From the NCBI GenBank assembly GCA_027487575.1, contig JAIYDJ010000080.1:1-32125 (forward strand): a stretch of DNA of 32,125 bases, written 5' to 3'. The notes beneath the pieces are model-generated. The model was not told the origin of the DNA. It saw only the letters and a program-made list of their open reading frames with translations, and did not search any database. Shown here one piece after another: positions 6,825 through 14,514 of the stretch. Source of the DNA: Rhodobacter sp. Its GTDB lineage: Bacteria; Pseudomonadota; Alphaproteobacteria; Rhodobacterales; Rhodobacteraceae. A program made the position numbers and the translations under genes. Within the stretch, counting starts at the first letter, position 1, and each line of letters begins with the position of its first letter.

Positions 6825-8579
6825 TCAGCGGTGGTTTGTGATGATGTCCACCAGCGCGGGCTTGCCGGATTTCACCACTTCCAGTGCGCGGCGCAGTGCG
6901 GGGCCGACATCTTCGGGCTTGTCGATGGGGCCTTCGCCCCAGACGCCCATGCTGCGCGCGGCGGCGGCGAAATCGGGTTCCGGATCGAAGATGTCCATGC
7001 CGATATGCGCCTTGCCCTCGTCCGTCCCGCGCGACCGGGCCATGCGGATCTGATGGTGCCAGTCGTTGTAGTAGGCCCGGTTGTTGAACATCACGATCAG
7101 GATCGGCAGGCGGTGCTTGGCCGCCGTCCAAAGCGCGCCCACGTCATACATCAAATCGCCGTCGGGGTTCAGCGCCACGACGATCTTGCCCGATCCCTTG
7201 TGCGCCAGCGCCACACCCAGCGACATGCCGATCTGGGTCGAGGTGCCCATCGACTTGCCGGGGTGCTGGTAGGGCTTGTCGAAGTTCCACAGCTTGCGCG
7301 CCCATTCGCGCAGGGTTCCGGTGGCGCAGACCCAATCCTCGTCCTTGATCACGTCCCAGACCTCTTGCGCAAGGCGCGGCAGGGTCAGCGGGCTTGACTC
7401 GCGGTCGACCTGCGCCTCGTCCGCCCAACGCGCAAAGTTGGCATGGTGTATCGCCGCGATGCCTTGCGTCCGTTCGGCCACCTTCGCGCGCAGTTCGGGC
7501 GAAGCGGCGAGTTTGGCACGCGCGATTTCGGTCATCTGCGGCATCGCGAGCCTTGGGTCGCCAAGGGCCGACAGCGCCTTGGGCAGGTAGCGGCCATAAT
7601 CCAGCGCCCAGGATTTGATCCCGGTTTCGTGGAACCCGACCTCCATCCAGATGATGTCATCGGCCAGATAGCTGTCCAGCGCGCGGGTCGTGCTGTCCAG
7701 TTTGGCCGTCGCCTTTTCCCATTCCCGCGCGTCCAGCGACAGGATGGCATCGGCCTTCTTCAGGCTCGCGGTGTCCATCGACAGGTTCAGCGGGTGACGG
7801 TTGGGAAAGCACAGCGACGAATTCACATCCCAGACCGCGACGCCCAGCGTTTCGGCCAGTTCGACCAGCTTTTCGAAGTTGCCCGCATGCCGTCCGGTGT
7901 ATTCGGTCATGATGTAGGGGCGTTCGGCTGCCAGCAGCACATCCACGATCTTGCCAAGTACCACCGGATCGGCCGCCATCGGGGCGGGTTCGCGGGCAAA
8001 TCCGGGCGGCGGCATCGGCACCGGTTTCAAGAGCGGCGCTTCCTGCAGCATCGCGTCATAACACATGTAGATCGGCCCGGCGGGTTCGGTAACCATGGCG
8101 GAATAGGCGCGCATGAAACTGTCGGGCACACCTTCGATCGATGTCGGCTGATAGTCGTATTTCGTGTAGTCCCGCACCGCATTGCCCTGCACCAGCGCGG
8201 TGTGATGCCAGTCGCTGCGCGGGCGGCGCTTGCCTTCATCCATCGGGCCGGTGGCCCCGATCACGAACACCGGCGCGCGGTCGGTGAAGGCATAGTAGAT
8301 CGCCATCGTTCCGTGCAGCAGGCCGACCAGATCGTGCAGGATCACCGGCATCGGCTGACCGGTGGCGCGGGTGTAGCCGTGGGCGATCTGCACGGCGGTT
8401 TCCTCGTGCTGGCAGACCAGCATTTCAGGGCTGTTGCCGCCATAGTTGATCAGGCTGTCATGCAGGCCGCGAAAGCTGGCACCCGGGTTCATCGAGACGT
8501 ACTTGAAGCCGTAGGTTTGCATCAGATCCACGATCACGTCGGACTGATACTTGCTGTAGGCCGGATTTTCATCGGTCAT
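6825..8579 (-). CDS. Thiamine-diphosphate-dependent enzyme, acetolactate-synthase/benzoylformate-decarboxylase superfamily
   Basis: 584 residues with the three-domain layout of this superfamily: N-terminal pyrimidine-binding domain with the activating Glu near residue 59-60 (CQHEETAVQ), a middle domain, and a C-terminal diphosphate-binding domain with the GD..NN motif (GDL from 474, ending NN at 499-500). Members decarboxylate 2-oxo acids or ligate the resulting carbanion; no substrate can be fixed from sequence alone. The start at 8579 is backed by AGAAGGA about 10 nt upstream; a longer frame to 8609 has no such site. It is the last gene of a leftward run after cupins and tctC, separated from tctC by a GC-rich hairpin, so it may be expressed at a lower level than the binding protein. 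Confidence 0.87.
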   Translation of the reverse strand: MTDENPAYSKYQSDVIVDLMQTYGFKYVSMNPGASFRGLHDSLINYGGNSPEMLVCQHEETAVQIAHGYTRATGQPMPVILHDLVGLLHGTMAIYYAFTDRAPVFVIGATGPMDEGKRRPRSDWHHTALVQGNAVRDYTKYDYQPTSIEGVPDSFMRAYSAMVTEPAGPIYMCYDAMLQEAPLLKPVPMPPPGFAREPAPMAADPVVLGKIVDVLLAAERPYIMTEYTGRHAGNFEKLVELAETLGVAVWDVNSSLCFPNRHPLNLSMDTASLKKADAILSLDAREWEKATAKLDSTTRALDSYLADDIIWMEVGFHETGIKSWALDYGRYLPKALSALGDPRLAMPQMTEIARAKLAASPELRAKVAERTQGIAAIHHANFARWADEAQVDRESSPLTLPRLAQEVWDVIKDEDWVCATGTLREWARKLWNFDKPYQHPGKSMGTSTQIGMSLGVALAHKGSGKIVVALNPDGDLMYDVGALWTAAKHRLPILIVMFNNRAYYNDWHHQIRMARSRGTDEGKAHIGMDIFDPEPDFAAAARSMGVWGEGPIDKPEDVGPALRRALEVVKSGKPALVDIITNHR

Positions 8580-8672
8580 GGGCGGTGTCCTTCTGGCGGA
8601 TCGGGTCATGCCGCTGCAATTCCGGTCAAGGGAACCGGTTTGGCGGGCGCAGGGATATCTGGGAAACAGGGA

Positions 8673-8696
8673 CGCCGCCGCGGTGACGCGGCGGCG
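8673..8696 (-). terminator. Intercistronic GC-rich hairpin downstream of tctC (attenuator or mRNA stabiliser)
   Basis: CGCCGCCGC at 8673-8681 pairs with GCGGCGGCG at 8688-8696 across a 6-nt loop. On the leftward transcript it follows the tctC stop and is succeeded by only a short T-rich patch (CTGTTTC), so it more likely attenuates or protects the upstream mRNA than fully terminates. Such hairpins are common after abundant binding-protein genes. Confidence 0.45.
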
Positions 8697-8711
8697 CGGG
8701 TCTGCCGGGCG

Positions 8712-9917
8712 TCAGCCGTTGCAGGCCATCGTCTTGGGTTCGTTGCCTTCCTTGGCGGGATCGTATTCGATCTCGCATTCCATTCCGACCACCAGATCGC
8801 CGCGCTTGGCTTCTGCGCCGTTCACTGTGATGGCCGTGCGCGAGCCTGACGGTTCGATCACGATTTCGCCATCCTTGCCGTTGATCGTCACTTCCTTGTT
8901 CTCGTCCGCCAGGGCGAGGATGGGCGAGGTCACCTTGGTCAGCGGTGCTTGTTCGGTCAGGGCGGCCTTGACCATTTCCACGGTTTCCGGGCTTTGCGCC
9001 AGCGCGGCCTTGATCAGGCCTTCCACCGCAACGCCATCTGCCGGGTCGATCGGAATGCCCAGCGTTTCCGCTTCGGCCAGCAGTTCGGGGTCCGCCAGCG
9101 CAGCCATGTAGCCTGCGCGCAGTTCGGCCATGATTTCGGGGGCCACGCCCGGAGGGGCCGCAGTCAGCCGCCCGATGATCGAGTTCGCGGCGATCAGGCT
9201 GACGATGCCCTTGCCATCCTCGTTCACCGCCTTGTCGATGGCCTGCGGCTGGCCTTCGCCGCCGATGGACAGAACCACCTGACCGTTACCCGCCTCGACG
9301 AACGGAGTGATCGACGAAAGCGAGGCGATCTGACCGATCACTTCACCGCGCATCATGGCAAGTTCGCCTTCGTTGCCGTTGAAGCCCGACACGACCTTGA
9401 TATCAAGCCCGAGCGCGCTCGTCAGCAGGTTCGTCTCGTTGTAGGACGCCGATCCGATGCCTGCGGCGGCAAACAGATGCGGGCCCGCCGCGGCCTTCAG
9501 CGCGTCGTAATCGGTAAAGCCCGATTGCGTCGACATCACCATCACGCGCGGGTCCGAAGCGGCCTTTCCAACCCAGCTCATGGTGTTCAGGTCGAACTGG
9601 ACGCCTTCCGCCCCCAGAAGCTGCGAATAGATCAGCCCGGTGTTGAAGGTACCGATGGTCAGGCCGTCGGGCTCTGACGCATTCAGCGTGTTCGTCCCGA
9701 TCAGATGCCCGGCACCGGGCATGTTCTTGAACACCACCTGATCGGCTTTCAGATGCTTGCCCAGGTATTTGCCGACAAGCCGACCATAGGTGTCATAACC
9801 GCCACCGGGTTCGGTGGCGATGATGTAGTCGATGCTTTTGCCTTCGTAGTAGCCTTGCGCAAAGACGCTGCCCGCAGACAGGGCAAGCGCCGTTGCGGCG
9901 ACGATCAGATGCTTCAT
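8712..9917 (-). CDS. tctC: Tripartite tricarboxylate transporter substrate-binding protein (TctC/Bug family) with a C-terminal extension
   Basis: 401 residues beginning with a signal peptide (MKHLIVAATALALSAGSVFA, cleaved near AQG). The periplasmic TctC/Bug fold is shown by IDYIIATEPGGGYDTYGRLV, the GGG loop and FKNMPGAGHLIGTN, all typical of proteins that bind carboxylates and hand them to TctAB. Family members are usually about 320-330 residues; here roughly 70 extra residues follow (from about 330), rich in charged and beta-forming residues with Cys381 and Cys399. GGGAGGAG lies 7 nt before ATG 9917. Its membrane partners tctA and tctB are 2.2-5 kb away in a different leftward transcript. 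The ligand is probably the carboxylated compound degraded by the neighbouring enzymes. Confidence 0.88.
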   Translation of the reverse strand: MKHLIVAATALALSAGSVFAQGYYEGKSIDYIIATEPGGGYDTYGRLVGKYLGKHLKADQVVFKNMPGAGHLIGTNTLNASEPDGLTIGTFNTGLIYSQLLGAEGVQFDLNTMSWVGKAASDPRVMVMSTQSGFTDYDALKAAAGPHLFAAAGIGSASYNETNLLTSALGLDIKVVSGFNGNEGELAMMRGEVIGQIASLSSITPFVEAGNGQVVLSIGGEGQPQAIDKAVNEDGKGIVSLIAANSIIGRLTAAPPGVAPEIMAELRAGYMAALADPELLAEAETLGIPIDPADGVAVEGLIKAALAQSPETVEMVKAALTEQAPLTKVTSPILALADENKEVTINGKDGEIVIEPSGSRTAITVNGAEAKRGDLVVGMECEIEYDPAKEGNEPKTMACNG

Positions 9918-9994
9918 TCGCGTTCTCCTCCCGGTTGACACATGGGGGCCACCGCATCTGGCGCGCGGAGTGCCCGGCTTTGGCGGTGCCGCGA

Positions 9995-10582
9995 TCAGTC
10001 GGCGGGCGGCACCCAGACGTCTTCGAACCCTTTCGCGGGTTCAAGCTGATCGAACCAGTCAAGCCCGATCGACTTCATGATCCGGCTGTTGATGACCACC
10101 ACACGCGCCTCGATGTTGCTGGTGTTGAACCGTTTGTGCGCGCAGTAGGGCGGAATGTAGATGAAATCCCCCGGACCCCAGTCAAACCGCTTGGGCGTGG
10201 TGTCCCATTCCCAGATGAAGGTTTCCTTGCACTGGAACTGGACGTCATAGTGCAGATCGAACCCGGTGCCCTCGATGACGAAGGCCACCTCCTCGGTCAG
10301 GTGGCGGCTGGTGCCGGTCGACCCCTCGGCCGGGATGAACTGCATGTAGATGTCCAGACAGCACTCTTTGGTGTCCATCCGCTCGTTGATGATGTGCTTG
10401 ATCAGCCCGTCGGCCGACCGTTCCATCGGCATGTCGTGGTATTTCACCACGTTCATGCGGTTGTCATAGTCCTTGCGGAACTGCTTCGACGCCTCCAGCG
10501 CCTCGGCATAGAAGTTGACATGCGGTGCGCCCAGCTTGGCGCGTTCGCGTTCTGTGGCGTCGGCGAAAGTGATCGAGTCCAT
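9995..10582 (-). CDS. Single-domain cupin protein (second of a cupin pair)
   Basis: 195 residues with one cupin barrel in the C-terminal two thirds. Motif 1 reads TSRHLTEEVAFVIEGTG, so it keeps one His and the Glu but lacks the first His of the usual HxH pair; motif 2 (GDFIYIPPYCAHKRFN) keeps its His. The start at 10582 follows AAGGAG with a 6-nt gap, 20 bp after the stop of the other small cupin gene. The two small cupins lie in one transcript with tctC and the thiamine-diphosphate enzyme. Together they equal one double cupin in size, so they may assemble into a two-barrel enzyme like the protein at 1102-2217. Catalytic activity is uncertain. Confidence 0.83.
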   Translation of the reverse strand: MDSITFADATERERAKLGAPHVNFYAEALEASKQFRKDYDNRMNVVKYHDMPMERSADGLIKHIINERMDTKECCLDIYMQFIPAEGSTGTSRHLTEEVAFVIEGTGFDLHYDVQFQCKETFIWEWDTTPKRFDWGPGDFIYIPPYCAHKRFNTSNIEARVVVINSRIMKSIGLDWFDQLEPAKGFEDVWVPPAD

Positions 10583-10602
10583 GTTGTGCTCCTTCGTCCC
10601 AA

Positions 10603-11178
10603 TCACAGGTTGGCTGGCGGCTGATAGTCTTCGTGCCCCGGCACCGGCTCGGTCGGCGGGAATTCGACCATCTGCTGAAAGATCATGTGCATGAACAGGA
10701 ACAGCGGTTTGGCCTTCATGATCAGCACGATCGTCTCGTCGTCATGGTCGTCCGACAGGTGCTGGTGCACGCAGGCGTTTTCCACGATCAGCGCATCCCC
10801 GGCTTCCCAGTCGATGCGACGGGTGTCGTGGATGTCGTGTCCCTTGCCCTTCAGCACGAAGAACACGGCCGAGTTCATGTGCCCGTGGGTCTGGCCATAG
10901 CCGCCCGGCGCGAAGGCGTCGATGTGGGTTTCGATCGACTGCGCGACGCGGCAGGCTTGCGGGTTGACGACCTTCTTGCCGTAGTTGTGCGGCCCGCCCT
11001 TCCACTTCAGGTCACTGGTCTTGATGATGCGCGGCTGGCTGTAAAGCTCTTCCTTCAGCTCGCCATAGGTGCCTTCCAATGCCCGCACGAACGTGCGTTT
11101 CTTGGTCCAGCGTTCCCACACGACCTTTTCGCGTCCGGCCTCGCTGTTGTGGCCTACTCCGCCTGCGTCTGTCGCCAT
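10603..11178 (-). CDS. Single-domain cupin protein (first of a cupin pair)
   Basis: 191 residues, one cupin barrel near residues 85-160. Motif 1 keeps HGH (THGHMNSAVFFVLKGKG) but has Ala where the usual Glu ligand sits; motif 2 has VHQHLSD with two candidate His ligands. The start at 11178 follows GGGAG at a 6-nt distance. It is the first gene of the leftward run and lies just downstream of operator-like copy C. The ligand losses here and in the next cupin are complementary, which fits a hetero-oligomer in which the two chains replace the two barrels of a bicupin. The substrate is not known. Confidence 0.83.
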   Translation of the reverse strand: MATDAGGVGHNSEAGREKVVWERWTKKRTFVRALEGTYGELKEELYSQPRIIKTSDLKWKGGPHNYGKKVVNPQACRVAQSIETHIDAFAPGGYGQTHGHMNSAVFFVLKGKGHDIHDTRRIDWEAGDALIVENACVHQHLSDDHDDETIVLIMKAKPLFLFMHMIFQQMVEFPPTEPVPGHEDYQPPANL

Positions 11179-11246
11179 GGCTTTCTCCCGACACTGATCT
11201 GCTTTGAAATTAAGGCCAGAGTTCCGTTCCTGTCAACTGACCAGCG

Positions 11247-11262
11247 TTCCGCCATAAAGAAC
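11247..11262. promoter_or_regulatory. Operator-like imperfect palindrome, copy C
   Basis: TTCCGCCATAAAGAAC lies 69-84 bp upstream of the start of the first small cupin gene and just beyond the stop of the dehydrogenase gene. It shares TTCCGC, an A/T centre and GAA with copies A and B at the same overall spacing. It would control the leftward cupin-tctC-thiamine-enzyme transcript. Confidence 0.5.
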
Positions 11263-11267
11263 AGCGT

Positions 11268-12131
11268 TCACGAAAGCCCCCCGGCGGCCCGGTCCAGCGG
11301 CACGATGGTCTGCCCCAGATACTGCGCCGAAGTGCCGTGCAGCAGCTCTTTCACCTGATCGGGTCCCAGCATCTTGACCAGTTGATCGACCTGCCCGAAC
11401 AGCGGCAGCGAAAGGCCGCCCGCCTGGCTCAGCTCCAGTGCGACATCCATGTCTTTCTCGTGCCAGGTGAACTTGGTCGTGTCCCATCGTTCCAGTGTGA
11501 TGTTCTTGCCCGGACACTGCAGCAGGATCTCGCGCATTCGCTGCGCATCCACGCCATAGCGTTTCGCCAGAAGCAGCACCTCATAGTTGGCCACGCAGGC
11601 GGCCCAGTGCAGCATGTTGTTGCAGGTCTTGGCCAACTGCCCGGCTCCGATCCCGCCGACATGCTCCACGAACCGGCTGTAGGCCGCAAGGACCGGGCGC
11701 ATCCGTTCGACATGCGGGGCATCGCCCCCGCACAGCGTGCCAAGATTGCCATGTTTGGCGCCCTGCATGCCATAAACGACCGGCGCATCGATGAAACCCA
11801 CGCCATGTCCGGCGCAAAGACGGTGCAGGTCCACCATGGTGTCGGGGTGGTTGGTGGCGGCAACGGCGATCACGCTGCCCTTGGCGACGCCCGCCGACAG
11901 CAGCCCTGCCGTCACGCTGCGCGACTGCGCATCGGTGGCGACGACGATCACGAACACCTCTGCCTTGGCGGTAAGGTCGGCCAGCCCGTCGACCACCTCC
12001 AGACCCGCATCCCGCGCGGCCTGCTTTGCCACTGGGTCTATGTCGGTCGCCCAGACGGTGTGCCCGGCCTTGCGGACATGGTCCGCCATGGCAAGACCCA
12101 TCGCCCCGACCCCAATGAAGCCTACCTGCAT
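11268..12131 (-). CDS. NAD(P)-dependent beta-hydroxyacid dehydrogenase, 3-hydroxyisobutyrate dehydrogenase-like
   Basis: 287 residues, the usual family length. The N-terminal Rossmann motif is GVGAMG (residues 7-12); the catalytic Lys is K168 in GQLAKTCNN, followed by the all-helical domain. The substrate-binding loop reads DAPVVYGMQGA rather than the common DAPVSGG, which suggests a different hydroxyacid. I chose ATG 12131 because the Rossmann strand begins immediately, as in relatives; ATG 12176 overlaps the tctB stop in an ATGA arrangement and would add 15 residues, so it is a real alternative. The gene follows tctA and tctB in the same direction, suggesting that it oxidises or reduces a metabolite of the transported acid. 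Confidence 0.85.
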   Translation of the reverse strand: MQVGFIGVGAMGLAMADHVRKAGHTVWATDIDPVAKQAARDAGLEVVDGLADLTAKAEVFVIVVATDAQSRSVTAGLLSAGVAKGSVIAVAATNHPDTMVDLHRLCAGHGVGFIDAPVVYGMQGAKHGNLGTLCGGDAPHVERMRPVLAAYSRFVEHVGGIGAGQLAKTCNNMLHWAACVANYEVLLLAKRYGVDAQRMREILLQCPGKNITLERWDTTKFTWHEKDMDVALELSQAGGLSLPLFGQVDQLVKMLGPDQVKELLHGTSAQYLGQTIVPLDRAAGGLS

Positions 12132-12172
12132 CGCATCTTTCCCGGTTAAAGGTTTCCCGTCCTGCGGTTCTG

Positions 12173-12640
12173 TCATGACAGGCTGTCCAGCAGCCATTCC
12201 GTCACGAACCCTTCGTGAAGGCGGAAGGTCAGCAAGCGTTCGAACATCAGGTGCAGCGCCAAAGTGAACGTGCATCCGGCAATCAGTGCGTAGGTCGGCC
12301 GCACCTTGGCTTCGCGCCACAGATAGATCGTTACGAGGAACGGCGCACAGACCAGAAAGCCGAAAAGCAGGACGCCGCCGACGAACACGACGAAGTAGGC
12401 CCAGGTCTTCAGTTCCGCCGCGATCTCGACCGGTTCTTCGTCGGCCTCGACGGGTGCGGCAGGCACCCCGACAGACCGGCGCAGGTCAAGCGCCAGTTGC
12501 AGCAGGCACAGGCCGATCGACGGTATTCCGATGACATAGGGCATGAACCGCGCGCCTGCCGGATAGGTCGAGGCCATGGCGACCATTCCGCTGAAGATCG
12601 CCAGCATTGTCAGGGTGACGAGGGTTTCAAAACGCTGCAT
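12173..12640 (-). CDS. tctB: Tripartite tricarboxylate transporter small membrane subunit TctB
   Basis: 155 residues with four hydrophobic segments (near 5-23, 32-50, 80-104 and 115-140), the normal size and layout of the small subunit, with a charged cytoplasmic loop (VEADEEPVEIAAE) between segments 2 and 3. It starts 3 nt after the tctA stop and its stop touches the alternative start of the dehydrogenase gene, so the three genes form one transcript. With TctA it imports the carboxylate delivered by TctC, driven by the proton or sodium gradient. Confidence 0.87.
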   Translation of the reverse strand: MQRFETLVTLTMLAIFSGMVAMASTYPAGARFMPYVIGIPSIGLCLLQLALDLRRSVGVPAAPVEADEEPVEIAAELKTWAYFVVFVGGVLLFGFLVCAPFLVTIYLWREAKVRPTYALIAGCTFTLALHLMFERLLTFRLHEGFVTEWLLDSLS

Positions 12641-12643
12641 GGA

Positions 12644-14149
12644 TCACTGCTCCATCGTCGGGTGGGACCCGGGCCGCAGGTTGCGCCACAGCGCGTAGCC
12701 CAAAAGCCCGAGGATCATTGCAATCAGCACCAGCGACAGCGGGCGCAAGAAGAACCACATGCCCCAGATCTGCAGCGCCTGATTGAGCGAACCTTCTGCA
12801 CTGCTGCCCAGGATCAGACCGATCACGAACGGGGACCGGGGCCAGCCAGCCCGCAGGAACGCATAGCCGATCAGGCTGAACAGGACGAGGATGACAAGGT
12901 TCTGCCACTGGAAATCGCTGAGGAAGCAGCCAAGGGTGATGAACACCAGAATGAACGGCACCAGAATGCGCCCGTTGACGAAGGTCAGCACGGTGATCCA
13001 CCGGCAGATCACCAGCAGGATCGCGACCGCCATCAGGTTGCCGACGACCAGCGCCCAGATCAGGCTCCACACCACATCCAGATGTTCGGTCATCATCATC
13101 GGGCCTGGCTGGATGCCAAGCACAATGAAAGCCCCCAGCAGGATCGCCATGCCAGAACTGCCGGGAATCCCAAAGAACAGCGTCGGCAGCAGCGAGCCAC
13201 CTTCCTTGGCGTTGCTGGCGGTTTCGGGGGCGATCACGCCCTCGATGGCGCCCTTGCCAAAGCGTTCCGGGGTTTTGGAGCTTTGCACGGCATGGCCGTA
13301 GCAGATCCATGCCGCCGCCGACCCGCCCAGACCCGGGATAATGCCGATCACCGCGCCGATCACGGAAGTGCGGATCACCAGTGCCCAGTGGCGCGGAACC
13401 TCCATCACGCCCGACACCAATTGCCGGTAGGAAAAGGTATCGTCGGCCCGCTGCACCTGAGAAATCGCGGTGCCCTTCGTGCCGAGGCTCAGCATTTCCG
13501 GAACCGCGAACATCGCAAGCACGGCCGTCACAAGGCTGACCCCGTCCCACAGGAACAGCATGTCTCCGGCAAAGCGTGCGGTGCCGGTCTGCGGGTCCAT
13601 GCCGACCATCGACAGCATGAGCCCCCAGAAGCCGACGATCAGACCCTTGACGATCTTCGGACCGCTGGCGAGGAAGGCGATGAAACTGATCCCCAGCAGG
13701 GCGATCAGGAAGAACTCGGACGGGCTGAAGCTGAGGACCAGGGGGCGCAGCACCGGGATCAGCAGCGCAAACACGACCGCCCCAAGGATGCCGCCCACAC
13801 CCGACGCGGTGATGCTGGCACCAAGCGCGCGCGCAGCCTGCCCCTGTTTCGCCAGCGGATATCCATCCAGCGTCGTCGCCGCATCGTCGCCGTCACCGGG
13901 GATGCCGAACATGATGCTGGAAATCTGCCCGCTGGTACCGTTGACCGCATGCAGGGTCAGCAGGAACACCGCACCGGCGATCATGTCCATCCCGTAGATG
14001 AACGGAATCGCCATCGCGATCGAAAGCTTGCCGCCGATTCCCGGTGTGACGCCGACGAGCAGACCCAACACCACGGCAAGCAACATGAGCCCCATGATCG
14101 AAGGTGAGCTCAGCAAGCCGAACAGCGCGCCGAACATGGTGTCAATCAT
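12644..14149 (-). CDS. tctA: Tripartite tricarboxylate transporter large membrane subunit TctA
   Basis: 501 residues, matching the standard TctA length, with about 11-12 hydrophobic segments. Family signatures are present: GVTPGIGGKLSIAMAIPF near residue 30, SIMFGIPGDGDDAATTLDG near 90, and the second-half repeat GIIPGLGGSAAAW with FFGIPGSSGMAIL. ATG 14149 is preceded by GTGGGAG 3 nt upstream; the frame is open further but crosses the untranslated region. It heads the tctA-tctB-dehydrogenase transcript. The missing neighbour tctC lies in the adjacent transcript of the same orientation. Confidence 0.9.
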   Translation of the reverse strand: MIDTMFGALFGLLSSPSIMGLMLLAVVLGLLVGVTPGIGGKLSIAMAIPFIYGMDMIAGAVFLLTLHAVNGTSGQISSIMFGIPGDGDDAATTLDGYPLAKQGQAARALGASITASGVGGILGAVVFALLIPVLRPLVLSFSPSEFFLIALLGISFIAFLASGPKIVKGLIVGFWGLMLSMVGMDPQTGTARFAGDMLFLWDGVSLVTAVLAMFAVPEMLSLGTKGTAISQVQRADDTFSYRQLVSGVMEVPRHWALVIRTSVIGAVIGIIPGLGGSAAAWICYGHAVQSSKTPERFGKGAIEGVIAPETASNAKEGGSLLPTLFFGIPGSSGMAILLGAFIVLGIQPGPMMMTEHLDVVWSLIWALVVGNLMAVAILLVICRWITVLTFVNGRILVPFILVFITLGCFLSDFQWQNLVILVLFSLIGYAFLRAGWPRSPFVIGLILGSSAEGSLNQALQIWGMWFFLRPLSLVLIAMILGLLGYALWRNLRPGSHPTMEQ

Positions 14150-14272
14150 GGAACTCCCACTCCTCCCCAGGTGTGTGCAGGAAGGTATCAACCGCTGCAC
14201 GCCCACCTTGCGCCCTTTGGCCGGATACCTCCAAATCAATATGTGCCATCCTGCCCGCAGTTTTTTGCCTGT

Positions 14273-14299
14273 CGGGAAAGCGCATCCTTTGCTTTCCCG
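14273..14299. promoter_or_regulatory. 9-bp inverted repeat upstream of tctA
   Basis: CGGGAAAGC at 14273-14281 and GCTTTCCCG at 14291-14299 are perfect inverted copies separated by 9 bp, about 125-150 bp upstream of the tctA start. Neither strand has a T tract after it, so it is more likely a protein-binding site or a leader structure than a terminator. Confidence 0.35.
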
Positions 14300-14401
14300 G
14301 ACGAAGTGTTGCACCGCAGCCTTGCCGACCCTGCAATTGCTGACAACTTCAAGACGTCACTTGACGCTTCGTCGAAAGGTGCCTACCTCGATTTTCAACG
14401 A

Positions 14402-14502
14402 CCGGGCCCCTCTGACAGGCATGCACATGCCTGTGATGTCGGCGTTAAAGGCCCGGGGCTGACGTGTTGACGAATGCTCCTGGCAGATTGAACGAACTGT
14501 CA
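14402..14502 (+). promoter_or_regulatory. Structured 5' leader of the TerC-family gene
   Basis: Three stems can be drawn: an outer CCGGGCC (14402-14408) with GGCCCGG (14450-14456), an inner ACAGGCAT (14415-14422) with ATGCCTGT (14427-14434) closed by a 4-nt loop, and TGGCAG (14481-14486) with CTGTCA (14497-14502) just before the ribosome site. TerC/Alx-family genes in other bacteria are controlled by manganese or pH-sensing leaders. I do not see the known yybP-ykoY consensus, so this would be a different element or a DNA operator. Confidence 0.4.
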
Positions 14503-14514
14503 CGAGGGTGAGAC

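Larger units (their letters stand above)
14150..14514. other. Intergenic region between divergent tctA and the TerC-family gene
   Basis: 365 bases without a gene. The left part should hold the promoter and leader of tctA and contains a 9-bp inverted repeat at 14273-14299. The right part holds nested inverted repeats at 14402-14502 just before the TerC-family start codon. No copy of the 16-bp operator shared by the rest of the catabolic island was seen, so tctAB may be controlled separately. Confidence 0.7.

Noticed and set aside
7443..8849. Open frame of 468 codons opposite the thiamine-diphosphate enzyme
   Set aside because: Antisense of a gene with intact cofactor motifs; no ribosome site or recognisable domain.
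12215..14107. Open frame of 630 codons opposite tctA and tctB
   Set aside because: Composition is dominated by Gln, His, Asp and Arg as expected for the antisense of GC-rich membrane genes; tctA and tctB are unmistakable.
14402..14514. yybP-ykoY manganese riboswitch before the TerC-family gene
   Set aside because: The conserved loop sequences of that riboswitch are not visible; kept only as an undefined structured leader.
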